Of a stretch of 64,000 nt of DNA, positions 1 through 9,871 are shown one piece after another. How positions within the stretch are numbered: the first letter of the stretch is position 1; each line of letters starts with the position of its first letter. Origin of the DNA: Allokutzneria sp. NRRL B-24872 (GTDB lineage: Bacteria; Actinomycetota; Actinomycetes; Mycobacteriales; Pseudonocardiaceae); the NCBI RefSeq assembly GCF_002155965.1, contig NZ_MUMH01000018.1:1-64000 (forward strand), in the 5' to 3' direction. The notes under the pieces are model-generated. The model saw only the letters and a list, made by a program, of their open reading frames with translations. It was not told the DNA's origin and searched no databases. Position numbers and translations under genes: made by a program.

Positions 1-91
1 CAGGCGATGTAGGGCACGACCCTGTCGGCCGTCGTCGCGGTGCTCGGGGGATTCGGGTTGGCGGCCGTGCTGGTCGTGCCCTACATCGCCT
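1..91. repeat. 21-bp perfect inverted repeat at window edge
   Basis: Bases 1-21 are the exact reverse complement of bases 71-91. An in-frame TAG at 10-12 cuts the first gene's reading frame just before codons (Gly-Thr-Thr-Leu-Ser) that look like the natural N-terminus. The shared GGCACGACC at 13-21 is the overlap at which a fold-back could have been created. I infer an assembly or library fold-back at a contig end, with the first dozen bases artefactual; a natural hairpin is the alternative. Confidence 0.5.
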
Positions 92-1155
92 GGAGCTACC
101 ACCGGCGGGGCGAACTGGGCCTCGGGCACGCGGTGCTCGGACTGGGCTTCCTGATCTACTCCTTCGCCCTCGTGACCTACACGCTGCTGCCGCTGCCCGA
201 GATCGACACGACGTTCTGCGTGCGGCACGCGGCCGTCACCAGACCCGTGCTCGCACCGCTGCGCTTCCTCTCCGACATGGGCAAGTACGACACCGCGGGC
301 GTCCGCGCGCTGCTGCGCAACCCCGCGCTGCGCCAGGTGCTGTTCAACGTGGCGCTGTTCGTCCCGCTCGGCATGTTCCTGCGGCACCTGTTCCGCTGCG
401 GCCTGCCGCTGACGCTGCTCACCGGCGCGCTGATCTCGCTCACCGTGGAGAGCACCCAGCTGACCGGCGTGTGGTTCCTCTTCCAGTGCCCGTACCGCCT
501 CTTCGACACCGGCGACCTGCTCTCCAACGCCCTCGGCGCGGCCATCGGCTTCCTACTGGCTCCCGTGCTCAACTTCGTTCCAGGACAACGGGTTCGCGTG
601 CCCGTCGGGGTGCCCCGGCCCGTGACGCGGCGGCGGCGCCTGCTCGGCATCGCGCTCGACCTGCTCGCCGTCTGGGTCGCGGGCAACGGCCTGCTGTTCG
701 GCGCGAAGCTCGCGAACTGGGCGCTGCACGGCGAAGTTCCGCGCGAGGGCGTGTGGAACCCTTTGCTCACCTCGGTTCTGGCCTACTGGCTGCCCGCCGC
801 GCTGCTGTTGCTCGCGGTGCCGCTGCTGGGCAACGGCGGCACGATCGGCCAGCGCATCGTGCTGCTGCGCCCCGCCGACCGCCTCGGCCAGGTCCCCCGC
901 TGGCCGCGCGCCGTGCTGCGGTTCCTGACCGGCTCCGGTGGGTACTACGTGCTCGTCGGGGCGGTTCCCGACGCGGCGGTGCTGTTGGTGTGCGCCAGTT
1001 TCGGCTTCCTCGTGCACACCACGGGCGGTCGCGGGCTGAGCGGCGTGCTCGCCGGGTTGACGGTGATCGACTCCCGGGTGGACCGCTACGGCACTAGGGT
1101 TGCCCCCAACCGCAAGTACCGCTTCGAACACCTTCCCGCGGAGGAACACCGATGA
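40..1155 (+). CDS. VanZ-like membrane protein with C-terminal RDD-type domain
   Basis: Integral membrane protein of 371 residues from a GTG. Residues about 25-175 form a VanZ-like domain: several hydrophobic helices, a conserved-looking [10 protein letters not shown]-type stretch and an E-S-T-Q segment near residue 135. Residues about 200-330 hold further helices with the arginine-rich, G-Q-R-containing pattern of RDD domains. VanZ proteins are linked to low-level teicoplanin resistance and often to cell-envelope loci; the substrate is unknown. The true start may lie upstream, since the frame is cut by a TAG at 10-12 that sits in a suspicious fold-back sequence. The stop overlaps the next gene's ATG, so the two are probably cotranscribed. 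Confidence 0.8.
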   Translation: MLGGFGLAAVLVVPYIAWSYHRRGELGLGHAVLGLGFLIYSFALVTYTLLPLPEIDTTFCVRHAAVTRPVLAPLRFLSDMGKYDTAGVRALLRNPALRQVLFNVALFVPLGMFLRHLFRCGLPLTLLTGALISLTVESTQLTGVWFLFQCPYRLFDTGDLLSNALGAAIGFLLAPVLNFVPGQRVRVPVGVPRPVTRRRRLLGIALDLLAVWVAGNGLLFGAKLANWALHGEVPREGVWNPLLTSVLAYWLPAALLLLAVPLLGNGGTIGQRIVLLRPADRLGQVPRWPRAVLRFLTGSGGYYVLVGAVPDAAVLLVCASFGFLVHTTGGRGLSGVLAGLTVIDSRVDRYGTRVAPNRKYRFEHLPAEEHR

Positions 1156-2531
1156 GCCTCGACCGTCCCGTCGCCCCCGATCCGTACGCGCTGCTGCCCG
1201 AGGTCGCGTCGTTCACGGTCACCTCGGAGGACATCGCGGACGGTCAGCCGCTGTCCTCGAAGCACGTCTTCAACGGCATGGGCGCGACCGGCGAGAACCT
1301 CTCCCCCGCTCTGTCCTGGTCAGGCTTTCCCGCCGAGACCAAGAGCTTCGTCATCACCTGCTTCGACCCCGACGCCCCCACGCCGTCCGGCTTCTGGCAC
1401 TGGGTGGTCGTCGACGTCCCCGCCTCGGTGACCTCGCTCCCCACCGGCGCGGGCTCCGGCTCCCTGCCCTCCGGCGCTTTCCAGACGCCGACCGACTTCG
1501 GCACCCCCGGCTACGGCGGCGCCGCTCCGCCGCAGGGCGACCGCGCGCACCGCTACTACTTCGTCGTGCACGCCGTCGACGTCGAATCCCTCGGCGTGGA
1601 CAAGGACGCCACCGCCGCGGTGGTCAGCTCGCAGGCGAACGCGGAGCTGCTGGCCAAGGTCCGCGCGGCCGACCTGTGCCTGGCGCTGGACACGGAGTCG
1701 ATGAAGAAGTTCGGCGCCAAGCAGGCCCTCGCCATGGGCCCCGGCCTGAGCGGCTGCAAGGTCCTCTCCGGCAACGGGGGTGACAACGACCCCATCCACC
1801 GCTTCGAGGTCTCGGTGAACGTCTACACCGACTACGACCGCAAGGACGACGTGGAGTCGGAGGTCAACGGCCACAAGCTCTACCAGGCGAAGAAGCGGAT
1901 CACCGAGTTCTCCTGCACAGCCAAGCTGCCCATCGGCGACAGCGGCTTCGCCTTCAGCATCAGCGGCTACAAGTCCAAGGGCGAGTGGCCCGACGCGTGC
2001 GAGGAGGCGAAGACCTACGCCGGGATCGTCGCGGCCAAGCTGCTCGCCCTGCCCGCCCGCACCACGCCGCCGACCGGCAAGTCGTTGGTGGGCAAGGACC
2101 CGTGCGCCTCGCAGGCGCAGATCGTCGCCACCATGCCCGGCTGGACGGTGGACTCCGTCGCCCGCTACACGCCCATCGGCTGCCAGGTGGGGCTGACCAA
2201 GGCCGGCGAGCAGTACAAGTACCGCTTCTCCGTGATCTACCAGTACATCGTCGAGCAGGCGATCGGTGAGAACACCACCGCGACGACCGTCGCCGGGCTC
2301 AGCGGCACCCGCTACAACCGGCCCGCATCGGACCTTCCGGAGACCTGTTCGGTGAGCCTGGTGTACCGGCCTTCCGAGCCCAAGGGCACCAACACCGCGC
2401 ACCTGGTCACCGTCGAACTCGACGCCTCGCAGCTGAACCCGAGGTTCGGCCAGAAGCCGCCGCCGCAGACGCTGAAGCCCTGCGAGATCGTCGACAAGGC
2501 GGCCACCGCCGTCGTGCAGGGCCTGGGCTGA
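1152..2531 (+). CDS. PEBP (YbhB/YbcL) domain fused to two four-cysteine modules
   Basis: 459 residues, ATG overlapping the preceding stop. Residues 20-157 match the YbhB/YbcL phosphatidylethanolamine-binding (Raf-kinase-inhibitor-like) family, with the D-P-D-A-P ligand loop at 72-76 and an H-R-Y-Y-F strand at 133-137. The usual last strand and helix of that family are missing; the sequence changes abruptly near 158 into two related modules with cysteines at 176/202/255/283 and 318/344/399/444. Those modules resemble DUF3558-like proteins, which are normally exported, yet there is no signal peptide here. Either a genuine fusion or a misjoin that removed about 20 PEBP residues plus another gene's export signal. 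Confidence 0.7.
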   Translation: MSLDRPVAPDPYALLPEVASFTVTSEDIADGQPLSSKHVFNGMGATGENLSPALSWSGFPAETKSFVITCFDPDAPTPSGFWHWVVVDVPASVTSLPTGAGSGSLPSGAFQTPTDFGTPGYGGAAPPQGDRAHRYYFVVHAVDVESLGVDKDATAAVVSSQANAELLAKVRAADLCLALDTESMKKFGAKQALAMGPGLSGCKVLSGNGGDNDPIHRFEVSVNVYTDYDRKDDVESEVNGHKLYQAKKRITEFSCTAKLPIGDSGFAFSISGYKSKGEWPDACEEAKTYAGIVAAKLLALPARTTPPTGKSLVGKDPCASQAQIVATMPGWTVDSVARYTPIGCQVGLTKAGEQYKYRFSVIYQYIVEQAIGENTTATTVAGLSGTRYNRPASDLPETCSVSLVYRPSEPKGTNTAHLVTVELDASQLNPRFGQKPPPQTLKPCEIVDKAATAVVQGLG

Positions 2532-2538
2532 CGGCAGC

Positions 2539-2565
2539 GCGGCGGGGGCGCGACGCCCCCGCCGC
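2539..2565. terminator. Bidirectional terminator hairpin between convergent genes
   Basis: A 12-bp perfect stem (2539-2550 with 2554-2565), loop CGA, lies between the stop at 2531 and the stop of the minus-strand gene at 2572. It can serve both convergent transcripts. Confidence 0.75.
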
Positions 2566-2571
2566 CACCGC

Positions 2572-2958
2572 TCAGAACTTGATCTCTCCGCAGGCCCGGC
2601 CGATCGACCGCGTGCCGCCGCCGTTCTGGTGCTCCCAACCCTGCACGCACACCACGGAGCGGTTGGGCAGGTCGTGGCCGACCCGCAGCGTGTAGCCGTC
2701 CGGATGGGCCCACGTCGTCGTGTAGGTGTTCATGTCGATGCCGCCGCCCCAGATGTGGAAGTGGCCGTAGATCTTGCTCCGCCAGGTCAGCGAGGCCCTG
2801 ATCGAGTGCACCGACAAGCCGCTGCCGTTGATCGTGATGCACGTGATGTCGTTGCAGCCCGACATTCCCGCCTGGGCCGGAACGACGAGCGTCGACATGG
2901 CGGCCGTGACGGCGACCGCGCTGACCGCGGCGCGGCGGAGCACATTCTTGAAGAGCAC
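2572..2958 (-). CDS. Small secreted four-cysteine protein (paralogue A)
   Basis: 128 residues with a clear Sec signal peptide (arginines at 8-9, hydrophobic 10-25, cleavage after A-Q-A at 30). The mature part of about 98 residues has four cysteines (35, 40, 104, 123), suggesting two disulfides, and the blocks SGCNDITC and HFHIWGGGIDMNT. I do not recognise the family and assign no function. It is clearly paralogous to the next gene upstream (3068-3463): same signal peptide, same cysteine layout and same central block. A terminator hairpin lies between them, so they are separate transcription units and the pair can be expressed differently. Confidence 0.8.
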   Translation of the reverse strand: MLFKNVLRRAAVSAVAVTAAMSTLVVPAQAGMSGCNDITCITINGSGLSVHSIRASLTWRSKIYGHFHIWGGGIDMNTYTTTWAHPDGYTLRVGHDLPNRSVVCVQGWEHQNGGGTRSIGRACGEIKF

Positions 2959-3022
2959 CGGAATCCCTCTCTCACTGTCGTGCGACGACGGTGGGGACCG
3001 GGATTCGGCGAGAGCGTAAGTC

Positions 3023-3061
3023 GCGGCAGCGGGCCGCGCAGAACGAGCGACCCGCTGCCGC
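3023..3061 (-). terminator. Terminator hairpin after secreted paralogue B
   Basis: An 11-bp perfect stem (3023-3033 with 3051-3061, 17-nt loop) starts 7 nt past the stop of the minus-strand gene at 3068. Confidence 0.6.
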
Positions 3062-3067
3062 CCCGGT

Positions 3068-3463
3068 TCAGACCTTGATCGTCACGCAGGGGAGGCCGAT
3101 CGACTTCAAGCCGCCCTTCTCCAGGTGCTCCCAACCCTCCGCGCAGTACTTGGTGCCGTTTGCCACGTTCTTGCTGAGGTCCAGCGTGTAATGGACATGG
3201 CGGTTCCAGCTGTAGATCTTTCTGGGGGTGTTCATGTCGATGCCGCCGCCCCAGATGTGGAAGTGGGCGTCGCGGTCGAAGCTGAACATTTCAAGGCTGA
3301 CCCTGATGTAGTCGACGTACAGACCTTCACCCATGACCACGATGCATGTGATGTCGTTGCAGCCCGACTCCTTTGCCTGAGCCGGGACGACCAGCGTGGA
3401 CATGGCCGCCGCGACGACGGCCGCACTGACCACGACGCGGCGGACCGCGTTCTTGAAGAACAC
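3068..3463 (-). CDS. Small secreted four-cysteine protein (paralogue B)
   Basis: 131 residues, signal peptide ending A-Q-A at 30 and a mature domain with cysteines at 35, 40, 107 and 126. It shares SGCNDITC, the HFHIWGGGIDMNT block and a C-x-x-G-W-E-H motif with the adjacent paralogue at 2572-2958, so the two arose by tandem duplication. The segment between residues 50 and 70 has diverged most, and the second protein has inserted residues there. Function unknown; an extracellular, disulfide-stabilised fold is the safest reading. A purine-rich site (GAGAGGAAA on the minus strand) sits before the ATG. Confidence 0.8.
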   Translation of the reverse strand: MFFKNAVRRVVVSAAVVAAAMSTLVVPAQAKESGCNDITCIVVMGEGLYVDYIRVSLEMFSFDRDAHFHIWGGGIDMNTPRKIYSWNRHVHYTLDLSKNVANGTKYCAEGWEHLEKGGLKSIGLPCVTIKV

Positions 3464-3544
3464 CGAAATTTCCTCTCGTACCGGTGCGATGAGGGTGGGG
3501 ACCCGGTGTGGGCGTGACCGTAGGGCGGCGGGCTAAACGATCAC

Positions 3545-4390
3545 TCAACGCTGTGGCTGGGGATCGGCGCGCCACCAGGACAGCAGGTCAGCGGCGAATT
3601 CCGGGGCCGCGACGAGCACGCCGCCCTCCGGCAGCGCCCGTGGGTGTCCGTCGCGGTCCAGCACCACCGCTCCGGCCTCCGCCGCCAGCGCGAGCGCCCC
3701 GGCCACGTCCCACTCCTCGTAGGCGTGCAGCACCGCGCCGACCGCGTGGCCCAGCGCGACCTGCGCGATCGCCAACGCCGTCGAGCCGAGCACGCGCACG
3801 GCGACCCTGGCCCGCCCGGCGCGCTCGGTGAACTCGGCCATGCCCGGCCAGATCCCGCCCCTGCTCAGCTCGGTGCAGACCACGCCGCCCGCGAGGTCCG
3901 CGCGCGGGGCCAGGCGCACGGGTGTGCCGTTGGCTCGGGTGCCCCTTCCACGCGCTGCCGCGTAGATCTGCGCTCGATAGGGATCGGCGACCACGCCGAC
4001 CACGGGGCCGAACCGGTCGATGAGCGCCAGGCTGAACGAGCACCACGGGATGCCCGCGACGTAGTTGATCGTTCCGTCCACCGGGTCCACCACCCAGCGG
4101 TACTCGGTGGAGGCCGCGACCGGCAGTTTGCCCGCGCCCGCCTCCTCGCCGATCACCGGAACGCCGGGGAACTCCGTCGCGAGCACGCGCCGGGTGTGCC
4201 GCTCCAGGGTGCGACCGGTGTCGGTGACCCAGTCGAACGGCGACTCGTCGGTCTCGGGGCGGACGTCGCGCCCGGCCGTGGCGGTGATCACGTCCGCGGC
4301 GTCGTTGGCCAGCCGCCCCGCCACCTCCAGAGCGCGGGAGAGCAGTGCCGGTTCGAGCGAGGGCACCGGCTGGGAGGACAAGGCCGTCAT
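3545..4390 (-). CDS. Inositol monophosphatase family protein
   Basis: 281 residues from the ATG at 4390. The lithium-sensitive phosphatase fold is shown by the metal ligands G-E-E at 81-83, D-P-V-D-G-T at 102-107 and W-D at 227-228. Family members hydrolyse inositol-1-phosphate, histidinol phosphate, fructose-1,6-bisphosphate or PAP; the sequence alone does not decide which. In mycothiol- and phosphatidylinositol-making actinomycetes, inositol phosphate is a reasonable substrate. The frame stays open upstream to 4705, but that part runs antisense into the divergent mannosyltransferase gene and has no protein-like composition, so I start at 4390. Confidence 0.85.
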   Translation of the reverse strand: MTALSSQPVPSLEPALLSRALEVAGRLANDAADVITATAGRDVRPETDESPFDWVTDTGRTLERHTRRVLATEFPGVPVIGEEAGAGKLPVAASTEYRWVVDPVDGTINYVAGIPWCSFSLALIDRFGPVVGVVADPYRAQIYAAARGRGTRANGTPVRLAPRADLAGGVVCTELSRGGIWPGMAEFTERAGRARVAVRVLGSTALAIAQVALGHAVGAVLHAYEEWDVAGALALAAEAGAVVLDRDGHPRALPEGGVLVAAPEFAADLLSWWRADPQPQR

Positions 4391-4604
4391 GCCGTCCGAG
4401 CGTGACCGGAGTCGGTGTCCGCAGCGCGAAACCGAGGTGACGTGGTGAGGATCACCAGGCCAAAAGTGCGGGTCAGACGTCTGTGCATACGTGGGTGTCC
4501 AGGCGTTGCCCGAGCGCGCCGGGGGTACCTCGAACCAGGACTTCGCCCGCCGTTCGCCGACCCTTCGTGCAAGCGGTGCGGGCCGGGCTGGAAGGGTGGG
4601 CACT

Positions 4605-5744
4605 GTGAGACCCGTGCGCGTAGCGATCGTGACCGAGAGCTTCCTCCCGCACGTCAACGGAGTCACCAACTCCGTGCTGCGGGTGCTGGAGCACCTTCGC
4701 CGCAACGGTCACGAGGCGATGGTGATCGCCGCGGGCAACGGCCCCGACGAGTACGCGGGCTTCCCGGTCGTGCGCCTGCCCGAGGTGCAGCTGCCAGTGC
4801 TCAAGGCCCAGCCCATCGGCGTGCCCAGCCGCAAGGTCGTCCGGGCGCTGCGCGAGTTCAACCCCGACGTGGTGCACCTGGCGTCGCCGTTCATCGTCGG
4901 CATGCGCGGCATGGTCGCCGCCCGCAAGCTCGGCCTGCCCACGATCGCGATCTACCAGACCGACGTCGCCGGCTTCGCCGGGACCTACGGCCTCGGCCTC
5001 GCCGAGCGCGCCGCGTGGCGCTGGACCCGCTGGCTGCACGGCATGGCCGACCGCACGCTCGCCCCGTCCAGCTGGGCCGTTGACGCGCTCGGCGAGCACG
5101 GCATCCCGCGCGTGCACCACTGGGCTCGCGGCGTCGACGTGAACCGCTTCCACCCGTCCCGCCGCGACGACGCCCTGCGCGCCCGGCTCGCCCCCAACGG
5201 CGAACTGCTCGTCGGCTACGTCGGCAGGCTCGCGCTGGAGAAGTGCGTCGACCGCCTCCAGGCCGCGCACGACATGCCCGGCGTGCAGCTGGTCGTCGTC
5301 GGCGACGGTCCCGAGCTCGACGCCATGCGCAAGTCCATGCCCCGCGCGGCCTTCCTCGGCATGCGCGAGGGCGAGGAGCTGGCCACCGCCTACGCCAGCC
5401 TCGACCTCTTCGTGCACACCGGCCCGTTCGAGACCTTCTGCCAGACCGTCCAGGAAGCGCTCGCCTCCGGCGTCCCCGTGCTCGCCCCCGACGCCGGTGG
5501 CCCCCGCGACCTCGTCCAGCCCGGGCGCACCGGCTACCTGCTGCCCGCCTGGGACGCCGCCGAGTTCGAGCAGGGCCTGCGCGAGGGCGTCACCGCGCTC
5601 GCCGACCCCGGCACCCGCGCCCGCTTCGCCGAGGCCGCGCGCCGCTCCGTCCTCGCCCGCACCTGGCCGGTTATCTGCGACCAGCTCCTCGACCACTACG
5701 TCGAGATCGCCAACATCCCCCAGTCCACCACCACCGCCGCCTGA
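4605..5744 (+). CDS. mgtA: GDP-mannose-dependent alpha-mannosyltransferase, MgtA type
   Basis: 379 residues, GT-B fold, glycosyltransferase family 4. The N-terminus (RVAIVTESFLPHVNGVTNSV), the YQTDV motif near 108 and the E-T-F-C-Q-T-V-Q-E-A donor-site motif near 275 closely resemble mycobacterial MgtA (Rv0557), which adds mannose to glucuronosyl-diacylglycerol and related lipids at the inner face of the membrane. A GTG at 4605 preceded by GAAGGG is the best start; another in-frame GTG lies at 4596. The stop codon falls inside the first unit of a 30-bp repeat array. Divergent from the inositol monophosphatase gene. The exact acceptor lipid is inference. Confidence 0.85.
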   Translation: MRPVRVAIVTESFLPHVNGVTNSVLRVLEHLRRNGHEAMVIAAGNGPDEYAGFPVVRLPEVQLPVLKAQPIGVPSRKVVRALREFNPDVVHLASPFIVGMRGMVAARKLGLPTIAIYQTDVAGFAGTYGLGLAERAAWRWTRWLHGMADRTLAPSSWAVDALGEHGIPRVHHWARGVDVNRFHPSRRDDALRARLAPNGELLVGYVGRLALEKCVDRLQAAHDMPGVQLVVVGDGPELDAMRKSMPRAAFLGMREGEELATAYASLDLFVHTGPFETFCQTVQEALASGVPVLAPDAGGPRDLVQPGRTGYLLPAWDAAEFEQGLREGVTALADPGTRARFAEAARRSVLARTWPVICDQLLDHYVEIANIPQSTTTAA

Positions 5745-5920
5745 ACGACCCGTTCACCACGCTCAACGCACTGAACGACCCGTTTACCACGTTCACCGTG
5801 CTGAATGACTCGTTCACCACGTTCACCGTGCTGAATGACTCGTTCAGCACGTTCAACCACGCGAATGACTCGTTCAGCACGTTCAACGGACCAAACGCGG
5901 CATTGGCGACGCACCCACGT
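5741..5920. repeat. Array of six 30-bp palindromic repeat units
   Basis: Six back-to-back 30-bp units (starting 5741, 5771, 5801, 5831, 5861, 5891; the last degenerate). Each opens with a short inverted repeat such as CTGAACGACCCGTTCA or CTGAATGACTCGTTCA. Unit 1 contains the mgtA stop codon (TGA at 5742-5744). The array fills the space between convergent mgtA and a TPR gene. Same family as the arrays at 11071, 19566 and 55238. Confidence 0.9.
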
Positions 5921-6036
5921 CGCGGCCAGGCCACCCACATCCCAGCCGCCCGCCAGCGTGCCTCCGCGCGTTGTGCCAACGACTTGTGAAACGGGAGCGC
6001 TCTCCCGCACAAGTTGTTGCCAAAACGCGAAAACGG

Positions 6037-6414
6037 CTAGTTGCTGTTCTCCACGGCTATGCGGGCGCGCACCTCGTTGAGGGCTTCCTGGTAGTCGGGG
6101 GAGGGGAGCATGGCCACGGCGATCCTGAGCTCGCGCACCGCGTCGTGCAGCCGGCCCTGGCGGTGCAGGGTCTTGCCGAGGCCGAAGCGCGCGTAGTGGT
6201 CGGTCGGGTCGAGCTCGACGACCTTGCGGAAGGCGGCCTCGGCCCGGTTGAGCTGCGCGGAGGCGAAGTAGGCGCGGGCGGCGAGGAGTTGGACGCTCGG
6301 GGTGTTGGGCTCGTCCTCCAGGACCGGCTCCAACGCGCGGATGGCGTCGAGGGGCTGCCGTCGCGCGAGTAGCGCCTCGGCCCTGCGGAACGCCTCGAAT
6401 GTGCCGTCGCTCAT
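6037..6414 (-). CDS. Tetratricopeptide repeat protein
   Basis: 125 residues from the ATG at 6414 (MSDGTFEAF). About three TPR helix pairs cover residues 5-110, with the typical A-x3-Y/F-x-S-x-x-x-A-x3-F-x-x-V-x-x-L-D-P pattern in the second and third. TPR proteins of this size act as protein-protein adaptors; the partner is unknown. No signal peptide or membrane segment. Convergent with mgtA across the 30-bp repeat array; the next gene (6500) runs in the same direction but is separated by 85 nt on the upstream side. Confidence 0.8.
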   Translation of the reverse strand: MSDGTFEAFRRAEALLARRQPLDAIRALEPVLEDEPNTPSVQLLAARAYFASAQLNRAEAAFRKVVELDPTDHYARFGLGKTLHRQGRLHDAVRELRIAVAMLPSPDYQEALNEVRARIAVENSN

Positions 6415-6499
6415 GGTCCACCCCACGCTACGCCGGGGACGGCCAGTGATCGACCGCCGGATGGTGGGCAGCCGGCGCGCGCACCGGCACCCTCAGTGA

Positions 6500-7396
6500 T
6501 CATCCCGGATGGACGGTCGCGACGCGATCTCTTCGCGGTACCGGACGGATGTCCGCTGTCCCCAGCGCGCACGCGGCCGCGCCGACGACCAAGCCGAAGA
6601 CCGCGCCGAGCGACGGCACCTCGCCGAGCACCGGCCACGCGGCGATCGCGGTCATGGCGGGCACGACGCTGAACAGGGAGCTGGCTCGCCGGGCACCGCC
6701 GCGCCGGACCGCTTCGAAGTACACCGCCGTCCCGAACAGCGCGTTGATCAACACCAGCCAGAGGGCGATCAGCCCGGCGCCGGTCCAGTCCTGCACGGTC
6801 CCGCCCTCGAACAGCGCGAGCACGCCGACGATCGGAGCGGACACGGCCATCTGCACGGTGCTCGCGGCCCGCACGTCGACGCCGACGCAGAACCGCTGCT
6901 GGTAGATCCCGCCAACGGCGAAGCCGAAGAGCCCGATCAGCGTCAGCAGGCTTCCCGCGTCCAGGCCCACCTCCACCACCCGCTCGCCGAGCACCGCGAT
7001 CACCGACAGCACGCCGAGCGCGAGCCCGACCAGCTGCCGCCGCCCAACGCGCTCGCCGAGCAGGCCCGTCACGAGAACCGCCGTCAGCACGGGGTTCAAC
7101 GCCATCACGAGCGCGGTGACCGCCGCGGGCACTCCGGCCTGCAAACCGCCGTAGACACCGGCGAACTGCACGGCCTGCGTGAGCACTCCGGCGACGCAGA
7201 CGTGCAGCAGGAGCCGCCCACGCGGCCAACGCGCGCGAGTCACGAGCGCGATCGCGCCCATCAGCACCGCGCCCAGCGTCAGGCGGACCGCGGTCAGCAG
7301 GTACGGCGGGACCACGCCGACGGCCAAGGCGCCCAACACGTAACCGGACGTCCAGACGAACACGACTCCGATCGCGACCGGAACGGGAATCCTCAT
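6500..7396 (-). CDS. EamA/DMT-family transporter
   Basis: 298 residues with about ten predicted transmembrane helices in two EamA halves (about 5-130 and 140-275), the layout of drug/metabolite exporters. The second half begins near a G-x-x-x-x-Q-Q-R segment. Substrate unknown: relatives export amino acids, purines or drugs. It is transcribed divergently from a LysR regulator across 97 bp that hold a LysR-type box, so regulation by that protein is likely. Confidence 0.85.
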   Translation of the reverse strand: MRIPVPVAIGVVFVWTSGYVLGALAVGVVPPYLLTAVRLTLGAVLMGAIALVTRARWPRGRLLLHVCVAGVLTQAVQFAGVYGGLQAGVPAAVTALVMALNPVLTAVLVTGLLGERVGRRQLVGLALGVLSVIAVLGERVVEVGLDAGSLLTLIGLFGFAVGGIYQQRFCVGVDVRAASTVQMAVSAPIVGVLALFEGGTVQDWTGAGLIALWLVLINALFGTAVYFEAVRRGGARRASSLFSVVPAMTAIAAWPVLGEVPSLGAVFGLVVGAAACALGTADIRPVPRRDRVATVHPG

Positions 7397-7433
7397 GCGG
7401 CAAGCCTGAATCGGAGCCGCAACAGAACGGCCA

Positions 7434-7456
7434 ATCGATTAGTAAACGCGATCGAT
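7434..7456. promoter_or_regulatory. Candidate LysR-type operator (ATCGAT-N11-ATCGAT)
   Basis: ATCGAT at 7434-7439 and again at 7451-7456 are each self-complementary, so the site is a 23-bp interrupted palindrome. It fits the T-N11-A rule of LysR boxes and lies in the divergent intergenic region of the transporter and the regulator. Confidence 0.55.
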
Positions 7457-7493
7457 CAGCGGGCGTGATGGATCGGGCGGTTAGCATCCGGGC

Positions 7494-8336
7494 ATGGCCG
7501 TGCTCGACATCGTCCAGCTGCGCAGCCTCGTGGCGATCGCCGACCACGGAGGCTTCCACCGCGCGGCGACCGCGCTGCACCTCACGCAGTCCGCGGTCAG
7601 CCAGCACATCGCCCGGCTCGCCAAGATCGTCGGCGGGGACCTGCTCGAACGCGACGGCAGGCAGAGCCGCTTCACCGAGCGCGGGGACCAGCTCCTCGCC
7701 GAGGCCAGGGCGATCCTCTCCGCGCATGACCAAGCACTGCGCAGGCTCGGCCTCGACCACGACGCCGCACTGGTCATCGGCTCCAGCGAGCACGCCGCCG
7801 ACCAACTCCTGCCCGAACTCGCCGTCGCGTTGCGCGATGCGTTCCCCCAACGCGAGATCCGTTTCCGGCTGGACCGCACGGCGCGCCTGGCCGAGGCGGT
7901 CGAGCGCGGCGACGTCGACCTCGCGCTGCTGCTCGGCGGACCGACGGGCGGGCGCAGCCGCGCGGCGGGCACGATGCGGCTCACCTGGTTCGCGGCGCCG
8001 AAGTTCGTGCCGACCGATCCGCTGCCGCTGGTGGTCTACGCCGAGCCCTGCGTGGTGCGCCGGACCGCGCTCGCCGTGCTCAACGACGAGCACGTCCCGT
8101 ACCGGCTCGCGGTCGAGGCGCAGGACCTCTCCGGGGTGCTCGCGGCGGCCAGGGGTGGGCTCGGCGTCACACTGCTCCCCGTCACCGCGCGTCGTCCCGA
8201 GGGGCTGGCCGAGTACGAGGGATTGCCGGTGTTGCGGCCCGCTCCGCTGCGGGTCAGGGCGCGCAGGGGCGCTCCGGCGGGGCTCGCCGCGGTCGCCGCG
8301 GAGGTGGTCCGCGACGTGCTGGGGCGTGTTTCATAG
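7494..8336 (+). CDS. LysR-family transcriptional regulator
   Basis: 280 residues. The N-terminal winged helix-turn-helix (residues 5-62, with A-A-x-x-L-H-L-T-Q-S-A-V-S-Q-H-I) is typical LysR, followed by a truncated-looking effector domain. Members bind DNA as tetramers and respond to a small coinducer. The divergent EamA transporter and the ATCGAT-N11-ATCGAT site between them suggest that it controls the transporter and itself. The effector is not predictable from sequence. Confidence 0.85.
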   Translation: MAVLDIVQLRSLVAIADHGGFHRAATALHLTQSAVSQHIARLAKIVGGDLLERDGRQSRFTERGDQLLAEARAILSAHDQALRRLGLDHDAALVIGSSEHAADQLLPELAVALRDAFPQREIRFRLDRTARLAEAVERGDVDLALLLGGPTGGRSRAAGTMRLTWFAAPKFVPTDPLPLVVYAEPCVVRRTALAVLNDEHVPYRLAVEAQDLSGVLAAARGGLGVTLLPVTARRPEGLAEYEGLPVLRPAPLRVRARRGAPAGLAAVAAEVVRDVLGRVS

Positions 8337-8350
8337 GTCTCGTTCGATGA

Positions 8351-9865
<1,515 letters not shown>

Positions 9866-9871
9866 TGAGCC

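Noticed and set aside
5741-5920. Possible CRISPR array
   Set aside because: The 30-bp units are contiguous and all similar; there are no unique spacers and no cas genes.
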